DNA of 25,284 nt from Chromera velia (GCA_018398765.1 JAHBMJ010000553.1:202857-228140); one strand, 5' to 3'; positions 9,399-20,409 are shown, counted from the first letter of the stretch. Made by a program: numbers and translations. The notes: generated by a model not told the origin, from the letters alone.

Positions 9399-9539
9399 AC
9401 ATTAGTAAGTATTTTCTCTAATCATGTGAGTCCAATAGTTTTCAGTTTTTTAATTTAATTTATCTTTTAATAACATTAGTAAGTATTTTCTCTAATCATG
9501 TGAGTCCAATAGTTTTCAGTTTTTTAATTTAATTTATCT
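9399..9539. repeat. 74-bp tandem duplication
   Basis: The 67 bases beginning ACATTAGTAAGTATTTTC at 9399 recur without a change at 9473, with a 74-bp period. The perfect identity points to a recent duplication. A (TA)n run follows at 9541-9565. Confidence 0.95.
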
Positions 9540-9541
9540 GT

Positions 9542-9569
<28 letters not shown>

Positions 9570-9572
<3 letters not shown>

Positions 9573-11577
9573 CTAGATAATTAAATGAAAAAGCTCTCAA
9601 GGCTAGTCTCAAAGTAGCTTATAACTCTAGTTGGAACCAGAAACACTGAGAAACTTGAAAAACAATGATCAACTACGTAGATGAATGCATATTTTAGTAT
9701 GACATGGAAGTGAAAGGTTAACCAATGTACACGCATGGACACCCGGTCAATTGGGCCACGCGAAACGACTAAATAACAGAAGAGGGAGAGAGAGAATTTA
9801 AGAGATGGAAAGGGGGGGAAACTCATCAGAGTCGCCTCGTCACGGAATCGATCAGTCAATCAATCGATCGATCGAACGAATGCCGCGACTGACAGCCATG
9901 GATTGACCCCATTCGCTGATGCCGTACGTACAGAGACAGACATTAAGGAAAAAGCGGAAACCCGCTCCCCGGAATCGGGAAAGATGACAGTCGGACGGTC
10001 GGATGGGGGAAAGGACGGAAGAGAAGAGAAGACCGTCAGTCGACGGTTACAATAGCTCGATCAAGCCGAACGTACAGGCAGGGATCCAATGCAGTACGGA
10101 AGGCAGATCGAAAGAAAGCATTTGTGCAATGCATCGCATGCACGCATGCAGAGGCAGGCAGGCAGACAGAGGAAAGACGCTCGTGTGATCATCTCCCCAG
10201 GCTGTTTGCAGGAAAATCCCACTGTGGCACGGTCTATCCTTGTGTGTCTGCCGCTCGTTCTCTCTCGATATCTGCCCCTCCCCAGCCCACCTAGCCAAGT
10301 TGCCAGGAAGGAATGACGACAGAAAAGAACGTCCAGGAATCGACGGAATGAAATAGTGCGCGAGAGCCCCACACCTGATTGGTGTCTAGGGACGGGGAGA
10401 GGTAAAAGCAGGATAATAAGGGAATTTGACGAGGCCAAGAACACATGCATGGGTGCTTCTGCGCAAGACAAATGTGAGATAGAAGAACGAGCAGAAGCAG
10501 AGACAGACAAAACAACCAAAAGCGATGACTGCTTGACAAACAAACAGCCCGAGAAACCCCCCTCACGCCCCCTCATGAAAAAGCGAAATCACAGCTGGCA
10601 ATCCCGATTTCCTCCCTCCCTCACTGACGGCCAAAGCGGCGGGCGGGCGGGCCAGCCCATCAGCCAGCCACCCGGCCAACCAAGAACGCCGCACGCTTAC
10701 GAACAAACAATCAAGGTAGAGGCAGGCATGAGGCAAGCAGCTGATCAGGGTCAGAAGGCAGCAAGGAAGACAGTCACACGTTCCCGTCTCTCCGACCAGT
10801 GTGACACCTGTCTCTCTTGCTTTTGGTCACTCAACAAGATAAAGATAATCCCCCACCTCTCTTTCTCCCAGTCCACAAAGAAAATACACAGAGGAGGAAA
10901 AGACAGAAGGGAGTTTGGTCCTGGCCTGGTCTCTTCTTCTCTCTGCGTTTCCCTCCACTCTCCTTCCCTCCCCTTTCCGATACTTCTTTCTCTACCCTCC
11001 CCCCCCCCACGAGCCTGCTGAAAGGGAAGAGCCACGCCAAGCCAGGGCAAGGCAAGTAATCCGCAGCAGCAGACAGCAGCCAACCATTCGACAAAGAGAG
11101 AAGAGACACACAGAGAACCAACCACAGGCATGCTCGCTTCGACTCTTTGGTTGATTGTTTGACTGATAATGAATAACAAACAAGTTCATCAACACAGCTA
11201 CGCATTCTTGAAACAAACAACCCATTCGTTCTTCGATCATGCAAAGGGGGTTGGAACGGGAGGGAAAGAGTTTTCATGTTTAGATAAGTTGTCCGGATCG
11301 AGACTTGCAAAGCTAGTGCTCTCTTCACTCCGAGTAAATCATCCCTCGCCCCTTCCCTCCCCCTAGCTCGTTCCATCCTCACTTTCCACAGCACTTCTTC
11401 TTTCCTCCACCCTGCACACACAAATTGCATACAGGCAGAAAGGGACAAGAGGAGCAGAGACAACAGAGTGCGGGTCAGAATGAGAAGGGAGACCAGAAAG
11501 GACGGAAAGACAGACGGACATGGACAAAACTAAAAAACAAATGGCTGACAGACGCAGAAGAGCAGAAAGGCAATAGA
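9570..11577. other. No supported gene; probable 3' flank of the Rab gene
   Basis: Long frames exist on both strands (for example 10356-11021 plus and 10061-10576 minus), but they begin at non-ATG codons or show no domain, and the DNA is skewed to GAGA or CCTC runs that produce open frames by chance. GCATGC motifs cluster at 10138-10148. On the minus strand this is downstream of the Rab gene and may include its 3' untranslated region; I see no AATAAA close to the proposed stop. Confidence 0.45.
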
Positions 11578-11984
11578 TCAAACAGGCAGGCAGACGCATA
11601 CAAGCAGGCCTCCAGTGACAATGTTACGAAGGTGTGACTACAGAAAGAAGTAAAAGGAAGACTTCAGAAAGACAAACGCACTAGCTCGACTGACTCCTCC
11701 TGCATCCAGAGTCATCCCCCGTTGAGAGACTCCGCCCTCTGGCAGGTCCCCCCCCTCCCCTGAGAACAATGCTGAGGCCGCAAGGTCAGCAATTGACCTG
11801 AACAGAACAGAACAGGACAGAAAGAACGGAGCTTAGAGGGGCAGTCAGTCAGGCAAGGCAGAATGATCGGAAGAAAGTTTTGACATGCCCAGAAGAGGCA
11901 AGTTGGAGTTGAGAACTTCCCTGGTGCTATCTGATCTCCACCCGCTTCCTCTTTCTGTCTGTCTGCCTGCCCTGTGTCTGCCCT

Positions 11985-12037
<53 letters not shown>

Positions 12038-12892
12038 ATCTATACCAAGTAGTTGCAGGCGACCTGTGACTAGACTTAGAAAAGGAAGGGCTGGAAAAGG
12101 CTGACGGTTCCGAACACCTCCTCTTTTTTTTGTCTTGCGCACTCGCTCTCTTTCCCCTCCCACCCCTCCATAAATGAACTGGAATGCCGACTGACTGAAA
12201 GGCCTCCCCCACATTCATGTTGTCCTTCGCAGACGTTTCGAAGAAAGGAATTCCGAATTGTTGTGCCAACTCCTCCCCCTTCTCCCTCTTGACCACTCTC
12301 TGAGCCTCCAGATCGCATTTGTTCCCTGCAGCACAAACACCCGAGCCATCCCACAGCACGCAACAGCGTGTACAGAAAGGACGAGAGAATCAAATCAATA
12401 GGAGAGAAAGAACACGACACAACAACTCCACAGGCAGGCAGAGAGACGCCCAGTTTTTTTGAGAGGCACGCCAAGAAATCAGCAAGTCTTGCCCCGGTTG
12501 ACTTCGTTCGATCTCCCCTGGCTCCTCGACCCATCCTCACACGCTCTTGTACCCGCTGCCAAAGACAAGAAGTTTATTACCTACCTTCCCGGGATCACCC
12601 AGACAATCAATGATTCACAAAGACAAGTGCATCCTCTTACACGCAAACAGAGAGAGAGAACAGGGGTCATCTGTCCGCTACCTACCGATCAAAATCTTTT
12701 GAACAGACTTCTCCCCGTAATCCTGAAGATTCTTCATCCAAAATTTCAAGTCTGCACACATGCAAAAGGGACCCAACTCTTAGATGCATACAAAGTTAGC
12801 GGTAAGGGGAAAAGAGGCCCCGAGGGGTATAGAAAGACGAAAAGGGCGTGGAGGGCTTCTCCAGATCTTTCTGTCTCTGTATGTTTGCGCGC

Positions 12893-12933
<41 letters not shown>

Positions 12934-14379
12934 TGTGTGTGTGTGAGAGAGAGAGAGGATTTTTGTGCGTGTGCGTGTGCGTGCGTGCGCGCGCGCGCGC
13001 GTACCTGTCCGTCAGATCAGTTGGGTATGGTGTTGGCGCGGGAGGGGTGAGGGACATTCGACCAAAAGAAAAGTGTCGACTGGTAAAAAGAGAGTTGGTG
13101 CTACAGGAAGGGCCAAGTGTCCACACATTATTTTAAAAGCCCTCCCTCCTGTCTTTCTTCTTTTCTTTGTTTCTCGTCTTTCTTTCTCTCCACTGAAAAA
13201 AGCAGAGCTTCAACTGACTGTCGAAAGTTTCATAATTTGTGATGTCGTAGACAAGAATGACGCCATTGGCAGAACGATAATACGCTGCAGCAATTGAGGG
13301 GACACGCAGGCACCACAGACAGGCGGATCAATTCAAACTCTATCAATACAAGGATGCGCCGAGAAAAGGCAAGGCCGACTCTCAGTTGAGAAGAGCGAGA
13401 GAGAAGGGCCCAGGTACGTGCGCTCGGTCAACAGTAGGTTCTTTTCTTCATGCCACCTTGCCCTCTCAGGCACTCCAACCTCCCTCCTCCTGTCCTCAAA
13501 CCCTCGGAACCTTCGTTTCCTTCTGCAGTCACAATCTATCACTTGTGCAGGAAGGGAGACCGCCTTTTGTTTTTTTTGTTCGGCACTTCGGGCATGCCTG
13601 CACACTCTGACGACTAACTTGGAGTGAGCGTCCGGAAACGTTCCTGTCCTGCTGTGTCCCAAATCTGGAGCTTTAGTTGTTTATTTCCGGACCGAATGGT
13701 CTTTGTCTTGAAATCAACTCTGCAGGGGGGAGGAGGTATGAGGGGACCGTCTTTCGGGTGTTGAGGGAGGAGCCCAAGGACGGCAGTACTGTTGGTGGAT
13801 GGAGCTCTGAGTTGAGAAGGTGTGTGAGATCGTGTATGAGAAAAGAGCAAAAACAGTTGTGAAGGAAGGGCGACGTCAAGGGAAAGGGCGGCAAACAAGC
13901 GAGACAAAAAGGCGGATTTGTCGTCTCTTTTGTATCTATAGATGTGAACGAAGCCTCGTTCAGCCTCCTCATGAACTGACACGCCGCCGACACTCACACA
14001 CACACAAGAGATCACGCAGCCGAAAGATGAGTCTTGACCTCTGGCACGAAGACCAAAAAGGAGAGAAGGCCTGCTGACCGACCCAATTGTCAGGACGTGC
14101 GCAGTTGTGAACTTGTCGTCGCAGTACCTTTGCAGTAAACTTGACTTGCCAACGGCTGCACACACAGAGAAAGAGAGAACCGTTCATCCCAGGGTCCAAT
14201 GAAGCAGACACATGTGGAGAGAGCTTCAAAAGAGTGAAAAAAGTTCGTATTGAGATTTGGCTCCCTGACCGATTGATCGACTGACTCAGTGAGTGACTGA
14301 CTGACTGACCCGAATCCCCAAGAAAGAGCAGTTTGACCATGTGGTCAAAGTCGTCGTCATCTCTTCCTCGAGGTGGCAT
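11578..14379 (-). CDS. Rab-family small GTPase (Rab1/Rab8-like), seven or eight exons
   Basis: Exons on the minus strand: 14379-14310, 14155-14083, 13719-13619, 13284-13219, 12751-12686, 12325-12196, 11797-11695, and tentatively 11637-11578. All phases agree. Exons 1-7 give 203 residues with a complete G domain: P-loop GDSAVGKS (21-28), switch I TIGVDF (46-51), WDTAGQE (68-74), NKCD (127-130) and ETSAK (155-159). Such proteins switch between GDP and GTP forms to direct membrane traffic. Switch I and II fit the Rab1/8/10 group; the exact subfamily is undecided. Four of the six secure donors begin GTC. The 3' end is uncertain: the eighth exon would follow a 57-nt intron and end in VCVCLPV, which has a CXC motif for prenylation but not the usual terminal CC. 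The gene is head to head with homoserine kinase. Confidence 0.92.
11985..12037. repeat. (CT)n(GT)n compound microsatellite, intronic
   Basis: Lies inside the sixth intron of the Rab gene, with the same order of motifs as at 6907-6990. Confidence 0.95.
12885..13002. repeat. (GT)n(GA)n(GC)n compound microsatellite, intronic
   Basis: Lies inside the 467-nt fourth Rab intron. It runs from GC to GT to GA and then to alternating purine-pyrimidine GTGC/GCGC units, which can adopt Z-DNA. Confidence 0.95.
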
Positions 14380-14798
14380 TTTTCTTTTTCACCCTCGGGT
14401 TCTTCCCTTCTCTTCCGGTTGGCACGTGAACAAAAGGGGGGAAGGTAATGTTCGATTCTTCCTCAATCGAGGGAGAGTTCCCGAACTGGTGTACGTCCGT
14501 CTGTCTGGCGCACACGCTCAGGAAGCCTCCAGAATTCTCCCCTTCTCCTTTTCACTTAGTTCACTGAGCCGAAGGCAGCAGAAGAGAAGCGTCTCAGAAC
14601 GTACAGACAATTCAACTCGAGCACCGAAGCGGGAGAGAGGCCGAGGCTATCGAAGCCTGTCCAAGAATTAACGTAGTAAAAGATAGAAGGAAAGAAGTAT
14701 CAGAGAGCATCTCAGGAAACTTTTCGCTTTGCGGGGCCAGATTGGCGCCCCGGAAAGCAGCCTATGTCACTCACGTCGAGATGCAACTCGACTTCCGA
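14380..14798. promoter_or_regulatory. Presumed shared intergenic region of Rab and homoserine kinase
   Basis: The Rab start (14379, minus) and the first possible kinase start (14799, plus) diverge from this 419-bp stretch, or from about 660 bp if the kinase begins at 15038. No TATA box is obvious. A GC-rich patch with palindromic GGCGCC lies near 14743. A bidirectional promoter is inference from gene order. Confidence 0.4.
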
Positions 14799-14920
14799 AT
14801 GTTTGTTGCAACGTTTTGCAACTTTTCGTCCTGCCGTGCTACCTCAGCAGGGCCCAGACTTCTGAGTGCCGTTTCAGCATTTCCGCTTAGAGTTGTTACA
14901 GATTGTTCGTTCTGCAAGAG
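14799..14920 (+). other. Possible leader exon of homoserine kinase
   Basis: An ATG frame of 40 codons plus two bases ends at a GTCAGG donor. Splicing to the acceptor CGCACAG at 15036, which follows a long pyrimidine tract, completes an Arg codon and enters the kinase ATG in frame. The extra 41 residues would be Ser/Ala/Cys-rich with five Arg/Lys and few acidic residues, like a weak organellar presequence. It is not strongly hydrophobic, so a bipartite plastid leader is not evident. The kinase could instead start at 15038, with this exon untranslated or unused. Confidence 0.4.
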
Positions 14921-15037
14921 GTCAGGTGAAGGGATAACTGATCCACTTCTGAACGGATCGAAAGTGGTCGATTCAACATTCCGTCTCCGTCTCGTTTCTT
15001 CGTTTGATTCGTTTCTTTTGATTCGTAGCCGCACAGG

Positions 15038-16941
15038 ATGCAGCGATCCAAAGTTACCGTGCGGGTGCCTGCCACCACTGCCAACATGGGATCGGGTTTC
15101 GACTGTATTGGTTTGGCTCTGGATATCTGGAACGATCTGACCGTAGAGAAGGCTGACAAGTTTGAAGTGGTTACTGTGGGTGAAGGAGCAGACCGTCTCC
15201 CTGCAAATGCAACCAACCTGGTGGTCGTGGGAGCTTCCAAGGCATTCGCAAGGGCGGGAATCGAGATGCCCGCTCTTAAGTTCACGTGTGTGAACAGAAT
15301 TCCCTTTGCCCGTGGACTGGGCTCTTCGTCTGCGGCAGTTGTGTCGGGTATCATTGCTGGCATTGTGCTGACAGGACAGGAGATGCCTGTGGAGGGCAAG
15401 GAGGAACTTCTGAACTTTGCATCGGAAGTCGAGGGGCACCCGGATAACGTGGGGCCCTGCATCTATGGAGGACTGCAGGTAGGTCTTGCTTGAAGAGACT
15501 CCTTCTGTTCTCTTCTGTTCTGTTCGTGTAAGCAGGCAATGATCAGTGGCCTTGTCTCCACCAATCCAACTTTGCACGTATCCTTGTGCTTTGTAGGCAT
15601 TTCTGTCTGTAGAGTCTTTCCCCCTTCCCTGCCCCTGTGTTCATGTGGCTGTAGTTCGTCCTCGCCAACCCTCTGCTCTTCTTCGCCTCTTCCACACCTG
15701 TGTCCCAACGCACTTCTTTTGAAGTTCCTTGATCTTCTCTCAGACACTTTGTGGAGTCGTCTCCCTCGAGGCCAAAGAGGAAAGGCAGGCAAAAGAAGAG
15801 AAGACGAGAGAAGCAAAGGAAATGCAAGAACGGTGTTGAGGATAACAACATGTGTTTCCCTGTCTCCCTGTTGTTGTTGGAACTGATTTTGCAGGTCGGA
15901 ATCCACACCGGAGACAGATGGTATTCCTCTCGAATCAGACTGGTGGACGGAATCCAGGCCATCGTGTTCCTGCCCGACACCATCCTCGAAACCTCAACCT
16001 CAAGAGCAGCCGTGCCGGATGAAGTCAGTCAGGCAGAAAGAGATACAGACAGAGAAAAAGAGAGGACATTCCTCATCTTCCTTCCATCTTTTGTCCTTTG
16101 CTTCGCGTTGCTTCTCCCGCTCCCTCTCTTCACCCCGACCCGTTTTTCTGCAAATCTACCCTCCCACCTTTCGCGCCCCCGTCTTTTAGCTTTCATCATC
16201 TCTCCATGAAGGAGGTTTGTTTATCATCGCTATGGCCTAGCTCTCTCTGTTTCTCACATCTGGCTGCTTCGCTCCCAGCTCTCCATTGACGTGCCCTTCC
16301 CTCCTCCGGGCCGTGCGGCCTTCGTTCACTCCTGCAGGTTCCCAGAAAAGACGCGGTGTTCAACATCGGCAGGGCAGCAATCTTGGCCAACGCATTCGCC
16401 ACAGGGAACCTGAAGGAGCTCAGATACGCAATGCAGGTGGGGACACTGACTTGGGGATTTGAGGGAGGGTTGCGGAAGGAAAGAGAGGGAAAGATAGGAA
16501 AGAAAGAAGGAAGAAGGAAATGAACGTCTGATCAGCTGTATATTCTGCGCTCTGTTCTTTTCCTTGCTTCCTTTGCAGGATCGCCTTCACCAGACCTATA
16601 GAGGAGCCTGCGTCCCCCACCTGAATCCCCTCATTGAGGCAGCAACCGAAGCGGGTGCCCATGCAGCGGCTCTTTCCGGGGCCGGCCCTGCCGTCGTGGC
16701 CATTACTTCCGGTGCGAAGGGCGACCTGTTCTCTCAGTTGAACGGTGAGAGGTTCGACAACGTTGTTGCAGAGGCGATGTTGAGGGCAGCAGAGGGGGTG
16801 GGGGTGAAGGGGCGCATCTTCATCACCGTTCCCTCAACAAAGGGTGCACACGTCGTGCAGGCAGCCCCTCCATTCAGTGGAAACCAAATCAAGCACTACG
16901 GGGGGGTTGCCACTGATCCGCTGCATGTGGGGGGTGTCTAA
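15038..16941 (+). CDS. Homoserine kinase, four exons
   Basis: Exons 15038-15478, 15895-16023, 16338-16436 and 16579-16941 join in phase 0 to 343 residues. The enzyme transfers phosphate from ATP to L-homoserine, giving O-phosphohomoserine, the substrate of threonine synthase. GHMP-kinase features are complete: PATTANMGSGFD near the N terminus (11-22), the ATP-binding loop PFARGLGSSSAA (89-100), EGHPDNVGP (132-140) and SGAGPAVV in the C-terminal domain (256-263). The length fits plant and bacterial homologues. Introns end in TGCAG; donors are GTAGGT, GTCAGT and GTGGGG. The ATG at 15038 sits one base after a likely acceptor (CGCACAG), so an upstream leader exon is probable. No AATAAA is seen soon after the stop. 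Presence of this step fits a free-living alga or protist that makes its own threonine. Confidence 0.96.
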
Positions 16942-17529
16942 TCAGGACAGAGCATGCTTGTGGAGGGGGTGTCAACTGACGGTCCTAAGCTGTTTGGGAG
17001 GGGGACTGGTCAGGATCTTGTGAATGTTGGGGGGGCTCAATGGTGAAAAGAGACGCAGCAAAACCTGACTGATCAGCTGGCTCTGTCTGTCCATGAAAAA
17101 AGCCATTCAGCCTGTCTGCGTGTTGATCTTTCTTTCCCCTGGTTCCACTCCTATCGCCTAGAAGCACTGCAGAGAATGGATACTCGTATGGTAAGTTGCT
17201 GTTCGACTCGAATGCATGGTATTTAAACGGACTGGCTGTCTTGAAGAATCTTTCAAAGAGACTGACTGGGAGGAACGCAGATGGATTCGAAGGTCTCCTT
17301 CGATCTTTCCCAGTCTTTCCTTTCGTCCTTAATTCTTGTGCATGAAAGTGTGCGAGCGAGAGCTCTGGGCAACCGACTGACCGATGCGTTAGTCGTCCGT
17401 GCGTCTCTTCACGAATTCAATGTAACGTCATTTAATCGATTCAGATGAGTTCAATCAATCGATCGATCGATTGCTGGTCGGTCGACTTTCAGAGGCGGGT
17501 ATGAGAGACCAAGATGAAGAACACGCAAG
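16942..17529. other. No gene; 3' flank of homoserine kinase
   Basis: No supported frame or RNA gene. TCAATCAATCGATCGATCGA at about 17451 is shared with a stretch near 9857, both being short ATCG-type repeats. The kinase 3' untranslated region should lie here, but no canonical poly(A) hexamer is visible. Confidence 0.45.
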
Positions 17530-17558
17530 CGCGCACGCACACACACACACACACATAC

Positions 17559-17623
<65 letters not shown>

Positions 17624-17636
17624 GAGAGAGAGGGAG
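17530..17636. repeat. (CA)n(GA)n compound microsatellite
   Basis: CA run followed by GA run, the reverse complement of the CT-then-GT order found in the two gene introns. Confidence 0.95.
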
Positions 17637-18163
17637 ACTCGGAGAGGAAAAATAGTTAGAGGATGTCGCGACAGAAAGAAAAAATAATTTCAAAAGGATA
17701 CAGTTGCAATCTGCTACGAGTCTTAGCCAACCAATGCAGGAACGAGTGATAATGAGAGCCAGTCTCAGCTATGGTTAAAGCCAGTTAAAGCAAACATAAA
17801 GAGCTAGCAAAAAAAAACTTGAACTTCTAGAAAAACTTATCTTTCTTAGCATTCAAAGCAATGTGTTTTTAAAAAACGTTGTCTCCTAGGTTGTCTCACA
17901 ATTATGTCTAGAATTATATAAAAAAGTCAGTTCGCGTGCATTGCGTGCGGAGTCAAGTAAGTACATGCGTGAGTGCATGCGCCATCGCAGGAACTCACTT
18001 ACTCGAGCATTCAGCACTTACCCGGCCGTGCGTTTCCACAGCAGCAACCACTATAACGCGTACGTAGACGGGCTATGCAACGCCGCCAACGCGTGCGGCA
18101 CTATCTATGGAATACTTCAGGCTCACATTTTTTAGGTATTTTACGTCGATCTTCCCTTATTTA
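17637..18163. other. AT-rich DNA with a GC-richer island, no supported gene
   Basis: The island at about 17933-18125 contrasts with its AT-rich flanks. A 56-codon frame from an ATG at 17965 crosses it but shows no domain. It may be a transposon core or a captured fragment; I found no matched ends around it. Confidence 0.3.
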
Positions 18164-18572
18164 CTACCCTAGGCAACAAAATTATTGAATAAAATTTTGG
18201 AGTTTGGCGAAATTTCATTTTTGGGGACGGTATTGGATCAAGCTTTCCCGTTTGAGAGTTTGGGGGCTAGTGTACTTACTACTATGATTCTAGGGTTATA
18301 TTGGGTCATCTTTGCCTATATAATCACTATCAAAACTTAGGTGGGTCATTTGGTACCCCTAGGGTCGTTCACGATATGCAAAAAACACATTTTTTAAAAG
18401 TCAGTAAGAAATAGGTATAGAGTCTTATTAATAGACCAATAAGAAAAAACATCTTTAGATACAGTTTCACTAAAAGCATTTCTTTTAGTTTTCAGCCAGT
18501 TTTCTGGATTGATTTCTTTATTATAGAATCTTTAATATGAAGTTTATTCAATAATTTTATCGTCTAGGGTAG
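18164..18572. mobile_element. Inverted-repeat element flanked by TA
   Basis: The ends begin CTACCCTAG on both strands, and the terminal inverted repeats match at 27 of 30 positions, including a shared AAAATTATTGAATAAA. A TA dinucleotide flanks each end (18162-18163 and 18573-18574), as Tc1/mariner-type insertions leave. The 409-bp element is AT-rich and has no open frame of note. Superfamily is inference from the TA, which is weak evidence in AT-rich DNA. Confidence 0.7.
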
Positions 18573-18596
18573 TATTTAGCTGAGAAAATTAGCTCA

Positions 18597-18796
18597 CTAG
18601 AGGTATCATGCACAGAGAGAAAAAAGTAGATAACTCTTTTTGTCATGTAGTTTTTTTTTTTCTAAAACAACTCAGTGTTGTTTAGCTGTTACACGAGTGT
18701 CGCACAAGTGGTGCAGGCTAGGTTGCAGGCCAAAAAAAAAAAAAGTAGATAACTCGTTTTTCTAAAGACTTTTTTTTTTTGCTGTGACATGCCTAG
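18597..18796. mobile_element. MITE-like element with 8-bp target duplication (copy B)
   Basis: It begins CTAGAGGTATCATGCACAG and ends with the complement of CTAGGCATGTCACAGC, so its ends are degenerate inverted repeats. TTAGCTCA precedes it and TTAGCTCG follows, an 8-bp duplication with one mismatch. As in copy A at 2277-2509, a central GTGT(T/C)GCACA-type segment sits between a T-tract and an A-tract, and the outer ends share CTAGG. The two look like diverged members of one family. GTAGATAACTC occurs twice inside (18626 and 18745). No coding capacity. Confidence 0.65.
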
Positions 18797-18804
18797 TTAG
18801 CTCG

Positions 18805-19690
18805 GCATTTCTTACGTTTTTATTCTATATAGACGGGATTATAACATACGTACAGATGCATTTTTACTGTATAGCTAGCTGTATAGAATATTATATCCCG
18901 ACTTCCGTATATTTTCTGTGACAGTGTATAACCGTCTAGAAACCGTTTACACACGTTTCATTTATAATCATCCCCTGTCACCATCCTAGTCACCATCTAG
19001 GTCACCATTATCATACAAACATAATTAAAACATTAATTGTCACAAAACTAATTATACTCAGCTCTGAACTTAATACCATAAGTTTTTGAAAAAAACAGAT
19101 GTTTTTAGTTATTCTATTATATTGTTACATACACAAAGTTCTATAAAAGTATAACTATACACTAGTAGCAGTTTTGATTTATTTTTTCGGTTTTTTAAAA
19201 GCCTTTTTGAAGCGTTCTTCCAAACTTTTTCGGTCGATCAGTCAATAAACAATTGAACGGTTGAAAGTGATGCGCTGGCGGCCGCTGCGGCATGAATTCT
19301 TTGCTTCTGAAAACTGTCCAAAAAGTTACTCAGAAAGTTGTCGGCCTTACATTTTGAGCATGCATTTTAAATTAACTATACTCTCTACTGAAAAGTACCG
19401 AACTGGAGCTTTTATAAGAAGCCATGCAATCTTCACGTAATCAATCAAGTAAGAGATTCAAGTTCATAAATCTTAATGCTCAGTCCTTTATGATCGGGAA
19501 GTATATGTAAAAAAAAAGTGAACTTTTGAAGCACCAGCATCCGAAGAGCGGGTTCTCGAAGGAAGTCACAGGTATCCGATTTACTCTGCAGAAACAGATT
19601 GACAGTGTGGAGACGAAGGCGAATACATTCAAATGGTGAAGTCATTTCTAGCGGCGGGAGAAAGACGAGCTATCGTGAGGTGCCCGCCGT
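18805..19690. other. AT-rich non-coding DNA
   Basis: No supported gene. It holds a degenerate inverted repeat around AGCTAGCT at 18833-18903 (GACGGGAT against ATCCCGAC) and three short direct copies of GTCACCATC at about 18977-19010. Probably decayed transposon DNA. Confidence 0.4.
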
Positions 19691-19739
19691 TTCTTCAGTG
19701 CATTTCCCGTTCCTTCTCTGACTCTACTCCTAAGTCACT

Positions 19740-19858
19740 CCGTCTTTGTTCTTCCCTCAGCTGTTTTGTTTCTTACATCTCTCCTCCCTTCCTTCTTCCT
19801 TACGTTCTTATTATTTCTTTCGTCTTTACCTTAGCTTCTGCCTAAAAGTCTTTCTTTT

Positions 19859-19898
<40 letters not shown>

Positions 19899-20017
19899 TC
19901 TTCTTCTTCTTCCTCCTTTTTTTGCTTCATTCATCTTTTCATTCACTGTTTTTTCCCTTCTTTCTTGCTTCTCTCCTTTTTCTTTTCCTTCCGCCTTTCC
20001 TTCCTTTTTCTTTCTAA

Positions 20018-20070
<53 letters not shown>

Positions 20071-20409
20071 GGTGTTGTTGGTTTTTCTTGTCTTGTCTTC
20101 TTTCTTCTCTTTCTTGTCTTGAGTGGAAGCAGCAGAGGATTAGCATGTGAAACCAGTGATCACGTGAAAGTCTGTCGGGAGGTGGAGAGGCAAGGGGCGC
20201 TTAACTCTCACCTTTCGCCCCCCCTGCCCACGCTATTTGATTGTTGGTTTTGTCTGTTGTGTTCATGAAGAAAAGGAGGGAGAAGAAAAAGGAATATATA
20301 GTCTGTCGGTCTTTTCTTCTTTCTTTCTGTCTTTCTTTGATTCGTTTTTTCTTTCATTCTTTCTTTCCTTTATCCGCTTGCTGGTTCTCTCTCTCTCTCA
20401 CTACCTCTC

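Noticed and set aside
10061-11021. Long overlapping frames on both strands (171 and 221 codons)
   Set aside because: No domains, doubtful starts, and strongly skewed purine/pyrimidine composition that keeps frames open on both strands.
14333-14671. Plus-strand frame opposite the first Rab exon
   Set aside because: It is the antisense shadow of Rab coding sequence and its promoter, with no domain of its own.
17835-18415. Inverted similarity between 17835-17880 and 18371-18415 around the GC-richer island
   Set aside because: The match is gapped and AT-rich, outer ends do not align, and the shared octamer GAGTCTTA outside does not sit next to matching ends. Part of it overlaps the better-defined 18164-18572 element.
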